Assembly (NCBI GenBank): GCA_902492855.1
Contig: CABUMU010000010.1
Span: 1-25,655, forward strand
Direction of reading: 5' to 3'
DNA length: 25,655 nt
From: an uncultured Collinsella sp.
GTDB lineage: Bacteria > Actinomycetota > Coriobacteriia > Coriobacteriales > Coriobacteriaceae
This document shows, in pieces, positions 16,364 through 23,915 of this stretch (the stretch's first letter is position 1; the number at the start of each line of letters is the position of its first letter). The notes under the pieces were generated by a model. That model did not search any database. It saw nothing but the letters and a program-made list of their open reading frames with translations, and was not told the DNA's origin. A program made the position numbers and the translations under genes.

Positions 16364-16503
16364 CGGAAACCGTGTCCCAGAATTCACGTCCGGAATGGGA
16401 TGCAGTTTCCGCTTGTGGCTCCGTTGGGAAACTGCATCCCATTCCAAAGGCAAATTCTGGGACGCACTTTCCGAAACCCCATCCATCCGGAAAGCCCGTC
16501 CCA
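16364..16503. repeat. Palindrome cluster with alternative stems
   Basis: A 19-bp perfect inverted repeat (16392-16410 with 16427-16445) is nested in GTCCCAGAATT (16374-16384) with AATTCTGGGAC (16453-16463) and CGGAAA (16364-16369) with TTTCCG (16468-16473). The right outer arm can also pair downstream, with CGGAAA..CGTCCC around 16488-16503, so two folds compete. No gene is seen from 16121 to 16688. Confidence 0.75.
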
Positions 16504-16621
16504 CTCTGAATACATCCAGCGAACGCATGAGAGCGTGTCATCCAGGACAGCCTCGTCATCGTGGTGATGGAAAATGTCACCCCAAACGCTTGCCACGGTT
16601 GCGCCTATGAGTGTCAAGAAA

Positions 16622-16646
16622 AAAGCCTCGAGAATTTCGAGGCTTT
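16622..16646 (-). terminator. Terminator of the flavodoxin gene
   Basis: AAAGCCTCGA (16622-16631) pairs with TCGAGGCTTT (16637-16646). On the minus strand it runs into TTTTTTCTT, about 40 nt past the flavodoxin stop. Confidence 0.85.
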
Positions 16647-16688
16647 CACATTTGTATTGTTTTGCACGAAGGACCGCGAACGACGAAG

Positions 16689-17240
16689 CTACTCGCCCAA
16701 AACGGCCTTTTTGGCGGCTGCAGCCATGTTGTCCAGATCTTCCTTGGTGGGATGGTCCTTCGCGGCAACCCAGTTGTCGAGCAGCATCTTAAATCGGGCG
16801 TTGTCGGGATCTTGCTCGAGCATGGCCTCGTAGCGCTGCTTGACCGCGGGGCCCATCTTGCCCTGGCACATCGCCCAGCCCGCAAGCTCGGCATCCCCAG
16901 CCAAATTGGAAGTCACGCGATCAATAATCTGCTGGTAATAGCTCTGGTCGGCCCCAAAACCGCAGGTGCCAAACAGGAAGACGCGCTTGCCGTGCAAGGC
17001 GGAGAGCAACGCCGCGACCGAAGGCGTGCACGCGCCCTTGTCGCACCAAAAACCGACGAGCACCGTGTCGGCCGCGCAGGCGCCCTGCGCCTCGAGCGCA
17101 ACCTGATCTGCATCCGCATCGTCGCTCAACGCCGCGGCATGGACAAACTCAACACCCGCAGCCTGCAGAGCGCGCTTGATCGCGCCCGAAACCATCCTGG
17201 TATTACCGCTCTTGCTGTTAACCACCAAAGAGCACGTCAT
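16689..17240 (-). CDS. Flavodoxin-family protein, BilS-like
   Basis: A 183-residue FMN-binding electron carrier of the flavodoxin fold. The phosphate loop is NSKSGNTRMV near residue 10. Further marks are VGFWCDKGAC, VFLFGTCGFGADQSYY and AMCQGKM, a pattern I associate with the BilS type that works with bilirubin reductase in gut bacteria; this match is from memory. No bilirubin reductase is in the window. The ATG at 17240 is preferred, with GAGG ten nt upstream; a GTG two codons earlier is possible. Promoter TTTACA-N16-TAAGAT lies upstream (17327-17300) and a terminator follows the gene, so it is transcribed alone. Other possibilities are a general flavodoxin feeding an unlinked reductase. Confidence 0.8.
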   Translation of the reverse strand: MTCSLVVNSKSGNTRMVSGAIKRALQAAGVEFVHAAALSDDADADQVALEAQGACAADTVLVGFWCDKGACTPSVAALLSALHGKRVFLFGTCGFGADQSYYQQIIDRVTSNLAGDAELAGWAMCQGKMGPAVKQRYEAMLEQDPDNARFKMLLDNWVAAKDHPTKEDLDNMAAAAKKAVLGE

Positions 17241-17299
17241 AGTCACGTTGCCTCGTATCCCCCAAAACTAAAGCCACTAATGCAATTTATTAGATGAAT

Positions 17300-17327
17300 A
17301 TCTTAGTACTAACGTGACAGATGTAAA
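17300..17327 (-). promoter_or_regulatory. Promoter of the flavodoxin gene
   Basis: Minus-strand TTTACA (17327-17322), a 16-nt spacer and TAAGAT (17305-17300). A small GACAGA/TCTGTC inverted repeat (17315-17320 with 17334-17339) overlaps the -35 and could bind a regulator. Confidence 0.6.
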
Positions 17328-17350
17328 CCACCGTCTGTCGATTGATTAAT

Positions 17351-17377
17351 TTGCCCCACGGGCTTGCTCACTGGGCA
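17351..17377 (-). terminator. Possible terminator of the ABC operon
   Basis: TTTGCCC and GGGCAAA arms flank the stop codon of the downstream ABC gene, with a 13-nt loop. The following bases are AT-rich without a clear T-run, so it is uncertain. Confidence 0.4.
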
Positions 17378-19227
17378 AACTGGCTGCGATAGAGTTCGGC
17401 GTAGAAGCCGCCTGCCGCTAGCAGCTCGTCGTGCGTGCCGCGCTCGATAATCTGGCCGTCGCGCATCACCAGAATGCAGTCGGCGTTGCGGATCGTCGAC
17501 AGGCGGTGCGCCACCACAAAGCTTGTGCGGCCGGCCATAAGCTCGTCGAACGCCGCCTGCACCTGCAGCTCGGTACGCGTATCGATACTCGAGGTCGCCT
17601 CGTCCAGCAGCAAAATCGCCGGGTCGGTGAGCATGACGCGCGCGATGCACAGCAGCTGTTTTTGACCCTGGCTAAACGTGCCGCCGTCCTCGCCGATGAC
17701 CGTATCGTAGCCGCCTGGCAGCTGCACGATAAACTTGTGCGCATGCGCGCGCTTGGCAGCCTCGATAACCTGCTCGCGTGTGGCGTCGGGACAGCCGTAG
17801 GCGATGTTTTCCGCCACCGTGCCCTCGAACAGCCAAGTGTCCTGCAGCACCATGCCAAAGGCACGGCGAAGGCTTGCGCGCGTGTAGTCACGCGAAGACC
17901 GGCCATCGACCATGATGCGTCCGGCATCGATATCGTAAAACCGCAGCAGCAAGTTGATGAGCGTCGTCTTGCCGCAGCCCGTGGGGCCGACCAGGGCAAA
18001 GCGCATGCCGGGCTTGGCCTCGATGCAGATGTCCTGCAGCAGCTTGCGGTCGGGCACGTAGCTAAAGTCCACATGCTCAAAGGTCACCTCGCCCTGCGGG
18101 ACGGCAAGTTCCACGGCATCCTCCGCGTCGAGCTCCTGCTCGCGCGCATCGAGCAGCGCAAACATGCGGCGCGCCGAGGCGTACGCGGTCTGGATCTGCG
18201 TAATGACGTTGGTGACCTCGTTGAAAGGCTTGGTGTACTGGTTGGCGTAGGACAGGAAGATCTGCACGCCGCCCACCGTAAGCGCCGCGGGCACGCCCGT
18301 GATCACGCCCGCGCAGCCGATCACGGCGACCACGGCGTAGATGATGTTATTGATAAAGCGCGTGCCGGGGTTGGAAAGCGAACCCATAAACTGCGCGCGC
18401 TCGCCCGCGGTGTAGAGCTCGGCATTGAGGGTATCGAAGCGCTGTTGAGCGTGCGGGCCGTAGGCAAAGGCGTCGACAAGCTTTTGCTCGCCTACGTACT
18501 CCTCGATATGGCCGCCGAGCTGCCCTTGAATACGCTGCTGTGCCGTAAAGCTTTTGTTGGAGAGCTTGGCAATAGCGCCGGCTGCAAAAATGGAAAGCGG
18601 CGTGACGAGCACCACCACGAGCGTCATGGTCAGGTTAATGGAGAGCATAAACGCGAGCGTGCCCACAATGGTGATGACGCCGGTGAAGAGCTGCGTGAAG
18701 CCCTGCAGCAGACCGTCGCCCACCTGGTCGACGTCGTTGACCACACGGCTCATAAGGTCGCCGTGAGCATGGCTGTCGATAAAGCTGAGCGGCATGCGGC
18801 TGAGCTTGTCGCTCGCCTCCACGCGCATGTCACGCACCGTTTCGTAGGACAGGCGGTTGACGCAGTAGCCCTGCAGCCACTGGAAGGCCGCAGCTCCCAC
18901 CACGACGAGCGCGAGTTTGGTAACGAGCGGCAGCAGCGCATCGAAGTCCACCTGGCCCGCGGCAACGATCAGGTCGATGCCCTCGCCAATGAGGATGGGT
19001 GTGTAGAGCTGCAGGACCACCGAGACGGCGGCACTCACAAACGACGCCGTAAACGTGATACGATGCGGACGGACGTAGCCCATCAGGCGGCGGGTCACCG
19101 CACCCACGGGATAGCGCTCGGGATCGCCGGGCTGGCGCGGACCGTCGCCCAGGTCGTTGAGGTTATCGTTACCGGACACGTTGGCCGTCATCGTGGCGAC
19201 CGAACCGGAAGAAGTATACGGATTCAT
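17368..19227 (-). CDS. ABC exporter half-transporter, canonical ATP-site subunit
   Basis: A 619-residue half-transporter: a hydrophilic N-terminal stretch (1-45), a six-helix exporter membrane domain (about 50-340) and an ATPase domain (about 380-610). Walker A GPTGCGKTTL is near 413, the signature reads FSQGQKQL near 518 rather than LSGGQ, Walker B is ILLLDEATSSID near 535 with its catalytic Glu, and the switch His is in VVAHRLST near 569. ATG 19227 directly abuts the stop of the partner gene and has AAAGGAGG inside that gene, so translation is coupled. It pairs with the subunit encoded upstream to make a heterodimeric exporter, probably for drugs, lipids or peptides; the substrate is not readable. 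Confidence 0.92.
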   Translation of the reverse strand: MNPYTSSGSVATMTANVSGNDNLNDLGDGPRQPGDPERYPVGAVTRRLMGYVRPHRITFTASFVSAAVSVVLQLYTPILIGEGIDLIVAAGQVDFDALLPLVTKLALVVVGAAAFQWLQGYCVNRLSYETVRDMRVEASDKLSRMPLSFIDSHAHGDLMSRVVNDVDQVGDGLLQGFTQLFTGVITIVGTLAFMLSINLTMTLVVVLVTPLSIFAAGAIAKLSNKSFTAQQRIQGQLGGHIEEYVGEQKLVDAFAYGPHAQQRFDTLNAELYTAGERAQFMGSLSNPGTRFINNIIYAVVAVIGCAGVITGVPAALTVGGVQIFLSYANQYTKPFNEVTNVITQIQTAYASARRMFALLDAREQELDAEDAVELAVPQGEVTFEHVDFSYVPDRKLLQDICIEAKPGMRFALVGPTGCGKTTLINLLLRFYDIDAGRIMVDGRSSRDYTRASLRRAFGMVLQDTWLFEGTVAENIAYGCPDATREQVIEAAKRAHAHKFIVQLPGGYDTVIGEDGGTFSQGQKQLLCIARVMLTDPAILLLDEATSSIDTRTELQVQAAFDELMAGRTSFVVAHRLSTIRNADCILVMRDGQIIERGTHDELLAAGGFYAELYRSQFAQ

Positions 19228-21099
19228 CTAGCAGCCCTCCTTTGCGCAAGTGGATGCCGGGGCAGCCGGGGCGCCTGGGGCGGGCGCGGGCATCGCGCTC
19301 CCCTGCTGACCCTCGAGCTCCTCGCGACGAAGCTGCGACTGGCAAATCTCGCGATAGAGCTGGCAGGTCGTGTACAGCTCATCGTGCGTGCCCAGGCCTG
19401 CGACAGAGCCGTGGTCGAGCACGCAGATCATGTCGGCATCGCGCACGGTCGAGACGCGCTGGCTCACGATCACCGTTGTCATGGGGACACCCCTCGAAAA
19501 CACCGGGGCTCTTCCTGCGAGTTCGCGCACCGCACGGCGCAGAGCCGCATCCGTCTTTACATCGAGCGCCGATGCCGAATCGTCCATAACGAGAATCTGC
19601 GGGTATTCCACCAGAGCACGCGCGATAGTCAGACGCTGACGTTGTCCGCCGCTAAAATTTTTGCCGCCTGCCTCGACGGGAGCATCGAGGCCGTCCGGCA
19701 GGTTACGTACAAAATCGTCCGCCTGGGCCGTCTCGAGCGCATCCCAAAGCACGTCATCCATAAAGCACGTCCTTTGACGCCATGCCAGATTGGAACGAAT
19801 CGTGCCGCTCATGAGGGTCGCCCGCTGGGGGACCATGCCAATAACCTCCCTCAGTTGGTCAAGATTCCACGAGCGCACGTCACGGCCGAAAACGCGAACC
19901 GTTCCCGCCGACGCATCGTACAGGCGCGGGATAAGCGAGACGAGCGTGGACTTGCCGCTGCCCGTGCCGCCGATAATACCGAGCGTTTTGCCCACCGGCA
20001 GTTCCAGGGTCACATCGCTCACGGCATTTGCCGCGCCCGCGCCAAACGAAAAGCTCCCATGGTCAAAGCTCAGCGCAGGGACTGGAGCAGCGCCACCCGC
20101 CAGTTCGCTCGGCTTGGGCAGCTCGACCGGCTGGTTGCCCTCGTCGGTGATGCTCGGCACGCAATTGAGCACCTCATTGATGCGCGACGCGCTGGCGCTC
20201 GCCTTGGTAAAGACAACGACCAGGTTAGCGACGTACACGATGGAGGTCAGGGTCTGCGTCATGTAGTTCACAAACGCCATGACCTGGCCCTGCGTAAGCT
20301 CACCCACGTTGACCTGGATGCCGCCCACCCACAGGATGGCGCACACGCCCAGGTTCATCACCAAAAACGTTACGGGGCTAAGGATTGACGAGAGTTTGCC
20401 CACCGCGATGGCGGTATGGGCCTGGTCATCGGCGGCTTGGGCAAAGCGCTCGCGCTCGTGGTCTTCGCGCACAAAGGCGCGAACCACGCGGGCGCCCGAA
20501 AGCCCCTCGCGGCAAATGAGCGCAATGCGGTCGAGCTTTGCCTGCAGCTGCTTGTAATACGGAATGCAGCGCGCCATGACAAACCAGAACACCAAGCCGA
20601 TGGCGGGCGTGCAAATCAAAAAGATCATGCCGAGCTTAAGGTCGATGGCAAGGGCCGCAACCATGGAGCCCACCGCCAGGAAAGGCCAGCGGATGAGCAT
20701 ACGCACGCCCAGCGCCACGGCAAGCTGCACCTGGTTGACATCGTTGGTGATGCGCGTGATGAGCGACGGCGTGCCAAAGCGGTCGAGTTCGGTGTAGCTC
20801 AGCTTATTGATGTGCTGGTAGAGCGCGCCGCGAATGTCGGTGCCCATGCCCTGCGAGGTGAGCGCCGCCATCTTTTGGCAGACGAGCGTAAACGAGATGC
20901 CGATCACGGCCATGGCGCCAAGCACCATGCCGTAGTGGATAACGGCGTTCACGTCGTGCGCCCCAATGCCCTTGTCGATCATCTGGGCAATCACCAGCGG
21001 CGTAAGCAGGTCAAAGATCACTTCGATCAGCTTGCACGCAGGGCCGATCACCATATACCGGCGAAACTTACCACCAAAACGCCTGAGCAGCTCAATCAT
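19228..21099 (-). CDS. ABC exporter half-transporter, degenerate ATP-site subunit
   Basis: A 623-residue half-transporter and first gene of the pair. The membrane domain spans about 15-300. The ATPase domain has Walker A GGTGSGKSTL near 377 and a full NFSGGQRQRL signature near 481. Walker B is ILVMDDSASALD with Asp in place of the catalytic Glu, and the switch segment is IVSQRVST with Gln in place of His. These two changes mark the non-hydrolysing site of heterodimeric exporters such as TM287/288 and BmrCD. The C-terminal tail (last ~25) is Ala/Pro-rich and ends in Cys. The start MIELLRRF at 21099 is preceded by GGGAG; an in-frame TTG further upstream has no site. A TACTAT at 21149-21144 may be its -10. 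Confidence 0.92.
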   Translation of the reverse strand: MIELLRRFGGKFRRYMVIGPACKLIEVIFDLLTPLVIAQMIDKGIGAHDVNAVIHYGMVLGAMAVIGISFTLVCQKMAALTSQGMGTDIRGALYQHINKLSYTELDRFGTPSLITRITNDVNQVQLAVALGVRMLIRWPFLAVGSMVAALAIDLKLGMIFLICTPAIGLVFWFVMARCIPYYKQLQAKLDRIALICREGLSGARVVRAFVREDHERERFAQAADDQAHTAIAVGKLSSILSPVTFLVMNLGVCAILWVGGIQVNVGELTQGQVMAFVNYMTQTLTSIVYVANLVVVFTKASASASRINEVLNCVPSITDEGNQPVELPKPSELAGGAAPVPALSFDHGSFSFGAGAANAVSDVTLELPVGKTLGIIGGTGSGKSTLVSLIPRLYDASAGTVRVFGRDVRSWNLDQLREVIGMVPQRATLMSGTIRSNLAWRQRTCFMDDVLWDALETAQADDFVRNLPDGLDAPVEAGGKNFSGGQRQRLTIARALVEYPQILVMDDSASALDVKTDAALRRAVRELAGRAPVFSRGVPMTTVIVSQRVSTVRDADMICVLDHGSVAGLGTHDELYTTCQLYREICQSQLRREELEGQQGSAMPAPAPGAPAAPASTCAKEGC

Positions 21100-21430
21100 G
21101 TATAGGCGCTCCCTATCATCATCTCTATTCAATCTGATTCATGATAGTACGGCGAGCCCTGGAGATGCGTAAGCAACTCGTTACAGATGTAAGGGCGACG
21201 GTCACTAGCGCCTAAGGCATGTAGCAGCCGATGTTTTGGCAACGCCAGCGAGCGGTATAACGCCAGGGATTCAATTATCAGATAAATGTGACCCTTCAGG
21301 CGGTTTTGGTCGGCTACCCGCGAGTGCCGGCAGGGCGCTTGGTAGTCGAGCGATCCCGCAGGCAAAGCCGAGGACCAGCGAGACACCAAATACCTCGCCG
21401 CCGGCCGGGCCATGTCGCGGCACCAAAAAG
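21100..21430. other. Gap between ABC operon and SRP RNA
   Basis: About 330 nt with no gene I can support. Seen on the minus strand: a TACTAT -10 candidate for the ABC operon (21149-21144), an ATAGG/CCTAT inverted repeat (21102-21116) over its ribosome site, and TTACA-GA-TGTAA at 21181-21192. The stretch 21240-21430 has an open minus frame, but its overlap with the SRP RNA and lack of a ribosome site argue against a protein. Confidence 0.4.
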
Positions 21431-21437
21431 CGCCCGT

Positions 21438-21540
21438 GCGCTCGATGGATTCGGATGCCCGACAGAGGCTCCTTATGGCTGCTTCCTTCCGGACCTGACC
21501 AGATTCGGAACATGTCGTCATCCGAACCCATCGAACGCGC
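21438..21540 (-). ncRNA. ffs: Signal recognition particle RNA, small bacterial type (4.5S)
   Basis: The minus strand carries the universal SRP RNA domain IV words GGTCAGGTCCGG, AAGGAAGCAGCC and the closing AGGAGCC around 21500-21465. Flanking arms pair to close the rod: GCG-TCGATGG-TTCGGATG at the 5' end with CATCCGAA-CCATCGA-CGC at the 3' end. The length of about 103 nt fits the small SRP RNA lacking the Alu domain. A short GCGC hairpin and a T5 run (21429-21425) follow as terminator. It guides ribosomes making membrane proteins through Ffh and FtsY. The ends are set by pairing and may be off by several nt. Confidence 0.93.
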
Positions 21541-21554
21541 TAGGCGCTCGGTAT

Positions 21555-21583
21555 ATCTTACCTGCTCCCGCCCGCCAGAGCAA
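21555..21583 (-). promoter_or_regulatory. Promoter of the SRP RNA
   Basis: Minus-strand TTGCTC (21583-21578), a 17-nt spacer and TAAGAT (21560-21555). This predicts a start near 21548, close to the 5' arm of the RNA. Confidence 0.55.
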
Positions 21584-21591
21584 GGTAGCTA

Positions 21592-21676
21592 ATTTGGGAC
21601 GGAGCTTTTTTGACTACTTTTGCAGCCCGATTGCCAGAGCAGCCAATGAGTAGTCAAAATAGTCCCATCCCAAAAT
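21592..21676. repeat. Imperfect palindrome B, about 85 nt
   Basis: TTTTGACTACT (21608-21618) pairs with AGTAGTCAAAA (21649-21659), and the outer TTTGGGA words pair imperfectly with TCCCAAAA (21668-21675). No coding sense is seen. Confidence 0.6.
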
Positions 21677-21707
21677 GACCGGCTTGGTGCCGCACCACAG
21701 AAAGGGC

Positions 21708-21839
21708 CCATCTACTACGTTTAGGCCGCAGGGGTCAACCATAGCCGGCTTTTTCGAAAATCGGCAAGCTTTCTACCTGCGGTTTTGTTTTTGCAAATTC
21801 CGGGATGGTCGAAGGTGGCCGGTTTAACGTAGTAGATGG
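21708..21839. repeat. Nested palindrome, about 130 nt
   Basis: CCATCTACTACGTT (21708-21721) is the exact complement of 21826-21839. Inside, CCGCAGG (21726-21732) pairs with CCTGCGG (21776-21782), followed by TTTTGTTTTT on the plus strand, and AGCCG/CGGC words pair within that loop. The layout of outer arms around an inner terminator-like hairpin resembles the element at 16148-16277, although the sequences differ. Confidence 0.65.
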
Positions 21840-21905
21840 TCGCATTTCGTGGCAAACGGTCCGACCCAAGGCACAAGGCGGCCAACCTCGAATGGCCATT
21901 CTCGA

Positions 21906-21972
21906 AGTTGCGGTGGAATACGGACTGAATTGGCCCCTTAAAGGCAAAAACGCTCCGTATTTCACCGCGACT
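21906..21972. repeat. Hairpin repeat, family A copy 2
   Basis: AGTTGCGGTGGAATA (21906-21920) pairs with TATTTCACCGCGACT (21958-21972), and the inner stem is CGGA (21921-21924) with TCCG (21954-21957). The outer arms and the loop word TAAAGGCA match copy 1 at 7768-7833. It lies just downstream of the tadA-glxK stop and may end that transcript. Confidence 0.85.
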
Positions 21973-21989
21973 TATCGAGGGGATGGGTT

Positions 21990-23771
21990 TTAGATACGGC
22001 CAAGGTCGTAGGATCGAGCGGCCGCTTCGCCGGCGCAGATGAGGTTGGTTGTGGCTTCTTGCGGATCGAGTGCCTGTTCCAGGCCCATGGGTTTGCGGCA
22101 AATCGGCAGTACAAGGTCGATGCCTTGCCCATACACCGCATCCAGGTTATCAGCGCGACCGCCCACGACAGCAATCACCGGCTTGCCATATCGCTTCGCA
22201 CGACGGGCCACACCCACCGGCGCCTTACCGGCGGCGGACTGCTCATCCATATTGCCCTCGCCCGTTATGACCAGGTCGACATCGCGCACGCGCTCGTCAA
22301 ACCCCACGAGATCGAGCACCGTCTCCACGCCCGAACGCAGCTCCGCCCCGAGCGCCAGCAGCGCGGCACCCAGGCCGCCTGCGGCACCGGCACCGGGCAC
22401 TCCGAGCACCGAGCCAAATGTCCGAGCACCCTCGGGTGTGCGCAACAACCCCTGGGCTCGAGCTCTGGCAATCGCCGCATCGAGCAAGCGACCGTAGCCG
22501 ACCATCCAGCCGTCGTATCTGCGCAGCACCTCGACATCATCCGCCGGCAGGCCCTTCTGCCCGCCGAACACCGCCAGTGCGCCTCGACGCCCCACGAGCG
22601 GATTCTCGACATCGGAAAGCACAACGATACGAGCATCATCCAAAGCCTGCAGCGCGGGCGCCAGATCAACGCTCGCCACCTGCTCAAGGCCGGCAAGACC
22701 GGTGGCGACATCGCATCCCTGATCATCGACCACACGCGCGCCCAGCGCCTGCAGCATGCCGGCGCCACCATCGTTGGTGGCACTGCCGCCCAAACCAATA
22801 TAGATAGTCTTTGCGCCCGTGCGAACCGCGCGAAGCATGAGCTCGCCCACGCCATAGGTCGAAGCCGCAAGCGCCGCCAATTCTGTACAGGGCGAGTACC
22901 CAATACCCGCCGCCTCGGCCATCTCGATGACCGCGGACTCGCGCTCGCCGTCCACCAGCATCCGGGCAGACGCGCGGTCGCCCAAGGGGCCTGCGACATC
23001 GCAGGTTGAGAGCTCACCGCCGCACGCGGCAACGGCATCGAGCGTCCCCTCACCGCCATCCGCCAGCGGCAATGTGCACACCTCGGCATCGGGCCAAACG
23101 CGGCGCACGCCTTCGGCAACCGCCGCCCCCGCCTGCGCACTCGAAACGCTGCCCTTAAAGGAGTCGATCGCCAGCAGCACACGGCGGGGCCGGCGGCACG
23201 CAGGACCAAAGTCAACCACCGTGCCAGCATCCTCACTGACACCTGCAAGCGCTGCGGCGTGAGCGGCGTGTGCTTCAAGATCAGCCCCACAACCGCAATC
23301 AGCGCCGCCTGCTCCGCGCAGACCGCCAAAATAGCTACTCAGCAGCTCACGGCATTCATCCGCCAGGACCCCGGCCGTCACGTTAAACCGATGATTCAGG
23401 CGCGAGTCGGCATTCAAATCGTATAGGGATCCCAGCGCGCCCGCCTTGGCATCGGCCGCGCCATACGCACAGCGTCCAACGCGCGCGTTGACCATAAGCC
23501 CCGCACACATGCAGCAAGGCTCGAGCGTTACATAGACCGTGCAATCGGAAAGGCGCCAGCGGCCAAGCGCCTGGGCGGCAGCGCACAGGGCCGCGAACTC
23601 TGCATGAGCCGAAGGATCCTGATCGAGCTCGCGACGATTATGCGCCCGCGCGACAACCTCGCCGTCGCGCACCACTACGGCTCCGATGGGCACCTCGCCC
23701 ACCGCCGCGGCGGCTCGCGCCTCGGCCAGCGCCTCGCGCATGAACTTCTCGTCGATTTCGGTGATCGTCAT
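21990..23771 (-). CDS. tadA: Fusion of tRNA adenosine deaminase TadA and glycerate kinase
   Basis: A 593-residue protein joining two enzymes in one frame. Residues 1-148 are TadA, which makes inosine at the wobble position of tRNA-Arg: PIGAVVV, the zinc-site His56/Glu58 in SAHAEFAA, and Cys86/Cys89 in LEPCCMCAG. Residues 150-195 are an Ala/Gly/His-rich linker with CGC. Residues 197-593 match the GlxK/GarK-type glycerate kinase from its N-terminus (LLAIDSFKGSVSSAQ) through LPLADGGEGTLDAV, GLGGSATNDGGAGML and ITGEGNMDEQSAAGKAP to the end. Each half has about its usual length. The start at 23771 follows AGGGAAGG; an ATG 17 codons upstream lacks a site. There is no metabolic link between the halves that I know of. 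A missed stop or frameshift in the linker cannot be excluded. Confidence 0.9.
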   Translation of the reverse strand: MTITEIDEKFMREALAEARAAAAVGEVPIGAVVVRDGEVVARAHNRRELDQDPSAHAEFAALCAAAQALGRWRLSDCTVYVTLEPCCMCAGLMVNARVGRCAYGAADAKAGALGSLYDLNADSRLNHRFNVTAGVLADECRELLSSYFGGLRGAGGADCGCGADLEAHAAHAAALAGVSEDAGTVVDFGPACRRPRRVLLAIDSFKGSVSSAQAGAAVAEGVRRVWPDAEVCTLPLADGGEGTLDAVAACGGELSTCDVAGPLGDRASARMLVDGERESAVIEMAEAAGIGYSPCTELAALAASTYGVGELMLRAVRTGAKTIYIGLGGSATNDGGAGMLQALGARVVDDQGCDVATGLAGLEQVASVDLAPALQALDDARIVVLSDVENPLVGRRGALAVFGGQKGLPADDVEVLRRYDGWMVGYGRLLDAAIARARAQGLLRTPEGARTFGSVLGVPGAGAAGGLGAALLALGAELRSGVETVLDLVGFDERVRDVDLVITGEGNMDEQSAAGKAPVGVARRAKRYGKPVIAVVGGRADNLDAVYGQGIDLVLPICRKPMGLEQALDPQEATTNLICAGEAAARSYDLGRI

Positions 23772-23786
23772 CGTTCGCCTTCCCTG

Positions 23787-23812
23787 TTGCAAATTCAAAA
23801 CGATGCTATCAT
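23787..23812 (+). promoter_or_regulatory. Candidate promoter of tRNA-Ser
   Basis: TATCAT at 23807-23812 is preceded by TG at -15/-14, an extended -10. TTGCAA at 23787-23792 is a -35-like word but only 14 nt away. The expected start is near 23819, just before the tRNA. Confidence 0.45.
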
Positions 23813-23822
23813 TACGACTCAC

Positions 23823-23912
23823 GGAGAGATGGCAGAGCGGTTGAATGCGGCGGTCTTGAAAACCGTTGAGCGCGAGAGCGTTCCGGGGGTTCGAATCCCC
23901 CTCTCTCCGCCA
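23823..23912 (+). tRNA. tRNA-Ser (anticodon UGA)
   Basis: A 90-nt class II tRNA with acceptor GGAGAGA (23823-23829) pairing TCTCTCC (23902-23908), discriminator G, and an encoded CCA (23910-23912). The anticodon loop CTTGAAA is closed by GCGGT/ACCGT, with TGA at 23857-23859. A long variable arm and GGTTCGAATCC in the T-arm confirm serine. It ends 3 nt before the convergent TetR stop. Confidence 0.96.
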
Positions 23913-23915
23913 CTC

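Noticed and set aside
16131..16617. Several short open frames in the palindrome region after the LTA-synthase-like gene
   Set aside because: They are made of the inverted repeats read in different frames, on both strands, with no start sites.
17431..20388. A 985-codon open frame on the plus strand opposite the ABC genes
   Set aside because: It is antisense to two intact ABC subunits with full motifs, has His/Arg/Gly-rich composition typical of a mirrored GC-rich frame, and has no ribosome site or recognisable domain.
17317..21192. ACAGATGTAA shared near both ends of the ABC operon (17317-17326 and 21183-21192)
   Set aside because: A 10-nt match between two places is expected by chance in a window of this size; only the second copy is part of a palindrome.
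21271..21531. An 86-codon minus-strand frame through and past the SRP RNA
   Set aside because: Its first half is the SRP RNA itself, there is no ribosome site, and the hydrophobic second half matches no family I know.
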